A stretch of 5,562 nucleotides of DNA, from assembly GCA_016219235.1 (NCBI GenBank), contig JACRBO010000129.1, positions 1 through 5,562 of the forward strand, written 5' to 3'. This document shows positions 5,523 to 5,562 of this stretch, piece after piece. The notes under the pieces were generated by a model that saw only the letters and a program-made list of their open reading frames with translations, searched no databases and had not been told where the DNA came from. The position numbers and the translations under genes are program-made. Source of the DNA: Chloroflexota bacterium. Lineage in GTDB: Bacteria > Chloroflexota > Anaerolineae > Fen-1058. Position 1 is the first letter of the stretch; each line of letters opens with the position of its first letter.

Positions 5523-5562
5523 CGGATCGCGCTCCTGATAGTCATGAAAACCAGAGAGATGA

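Overview
The window is a tightly packed stretch in which every supported gene lies on the minus strand, so transcription runs from high to low coordinates. In transcript order it holds a small unrecognised ORF (5522-5337, possibly entering from beyond the window), a tandem-GNAT acetyltransferase-like gene (5201-4248), a BioY-type biotin transporter subunit (4150-3581), and four purine-biosynthesis genes: purC (3576-2605), purE (2556-2071), purF (1999-590) and the first 160 codons of purD (481 to the left edge). No rRNA, tRNA, CRISPR array, insertion sequence or recognisable riboswitch was seen.

PurF and PurD catalyse steps 1 and 2 of de novo IMP synthesis (PRPP to phosphoribosylamine to GAR). 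PurE and PurC catalyse the paired later steps from AIR through CAIR to SAICAR. By its motifs PurE is the class II, CO2-using AIR carboxylase (the vertebrate PAICS / Treponema type), not the usual bacterial class I mutase, so the pathway here should not need PurK. PurC is the long, yeast-Ade1-like form. PurF is the B. subtilis type, with a short propeptide and four Fe-S cysteines. BioY is only 4 nt from purC and is probably translated on the same message, although biotin has no obvious role in these purine steps.

The most unusual layer lies between the genes. All three pur-pur junctions (purC/purE, purE/purF, purF/purD) carry a strong inverted repeat made of short 7-8 nt tandem units. The unit differs at each junction, and none has the U-tract of an intrinsic terminator. 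At the GNAT/bioY boundary there is instead an imperfect tandem duplication of about 52 bp rich in CGGATG. In purC, purE and the GNAT gene the repeat runs into the 3' end of the coding region and supplies the last residues of the protein.

The organism is a bacterium of moderately high G+C. Class II PurE, long PurC, a tandem-GNAT protein and short-tandem-repeat hairpins between genes would fit a Chloroflexota-like genome, but this is a tentative inference. The right end (about 5340-5520) looks more A+T-rich than the rest. Two starts were placed at ATG codons with good Shine-Dalgarno sites instead of at the slightly longer TTG alternatives (purE at 2556, bioY at 4150).
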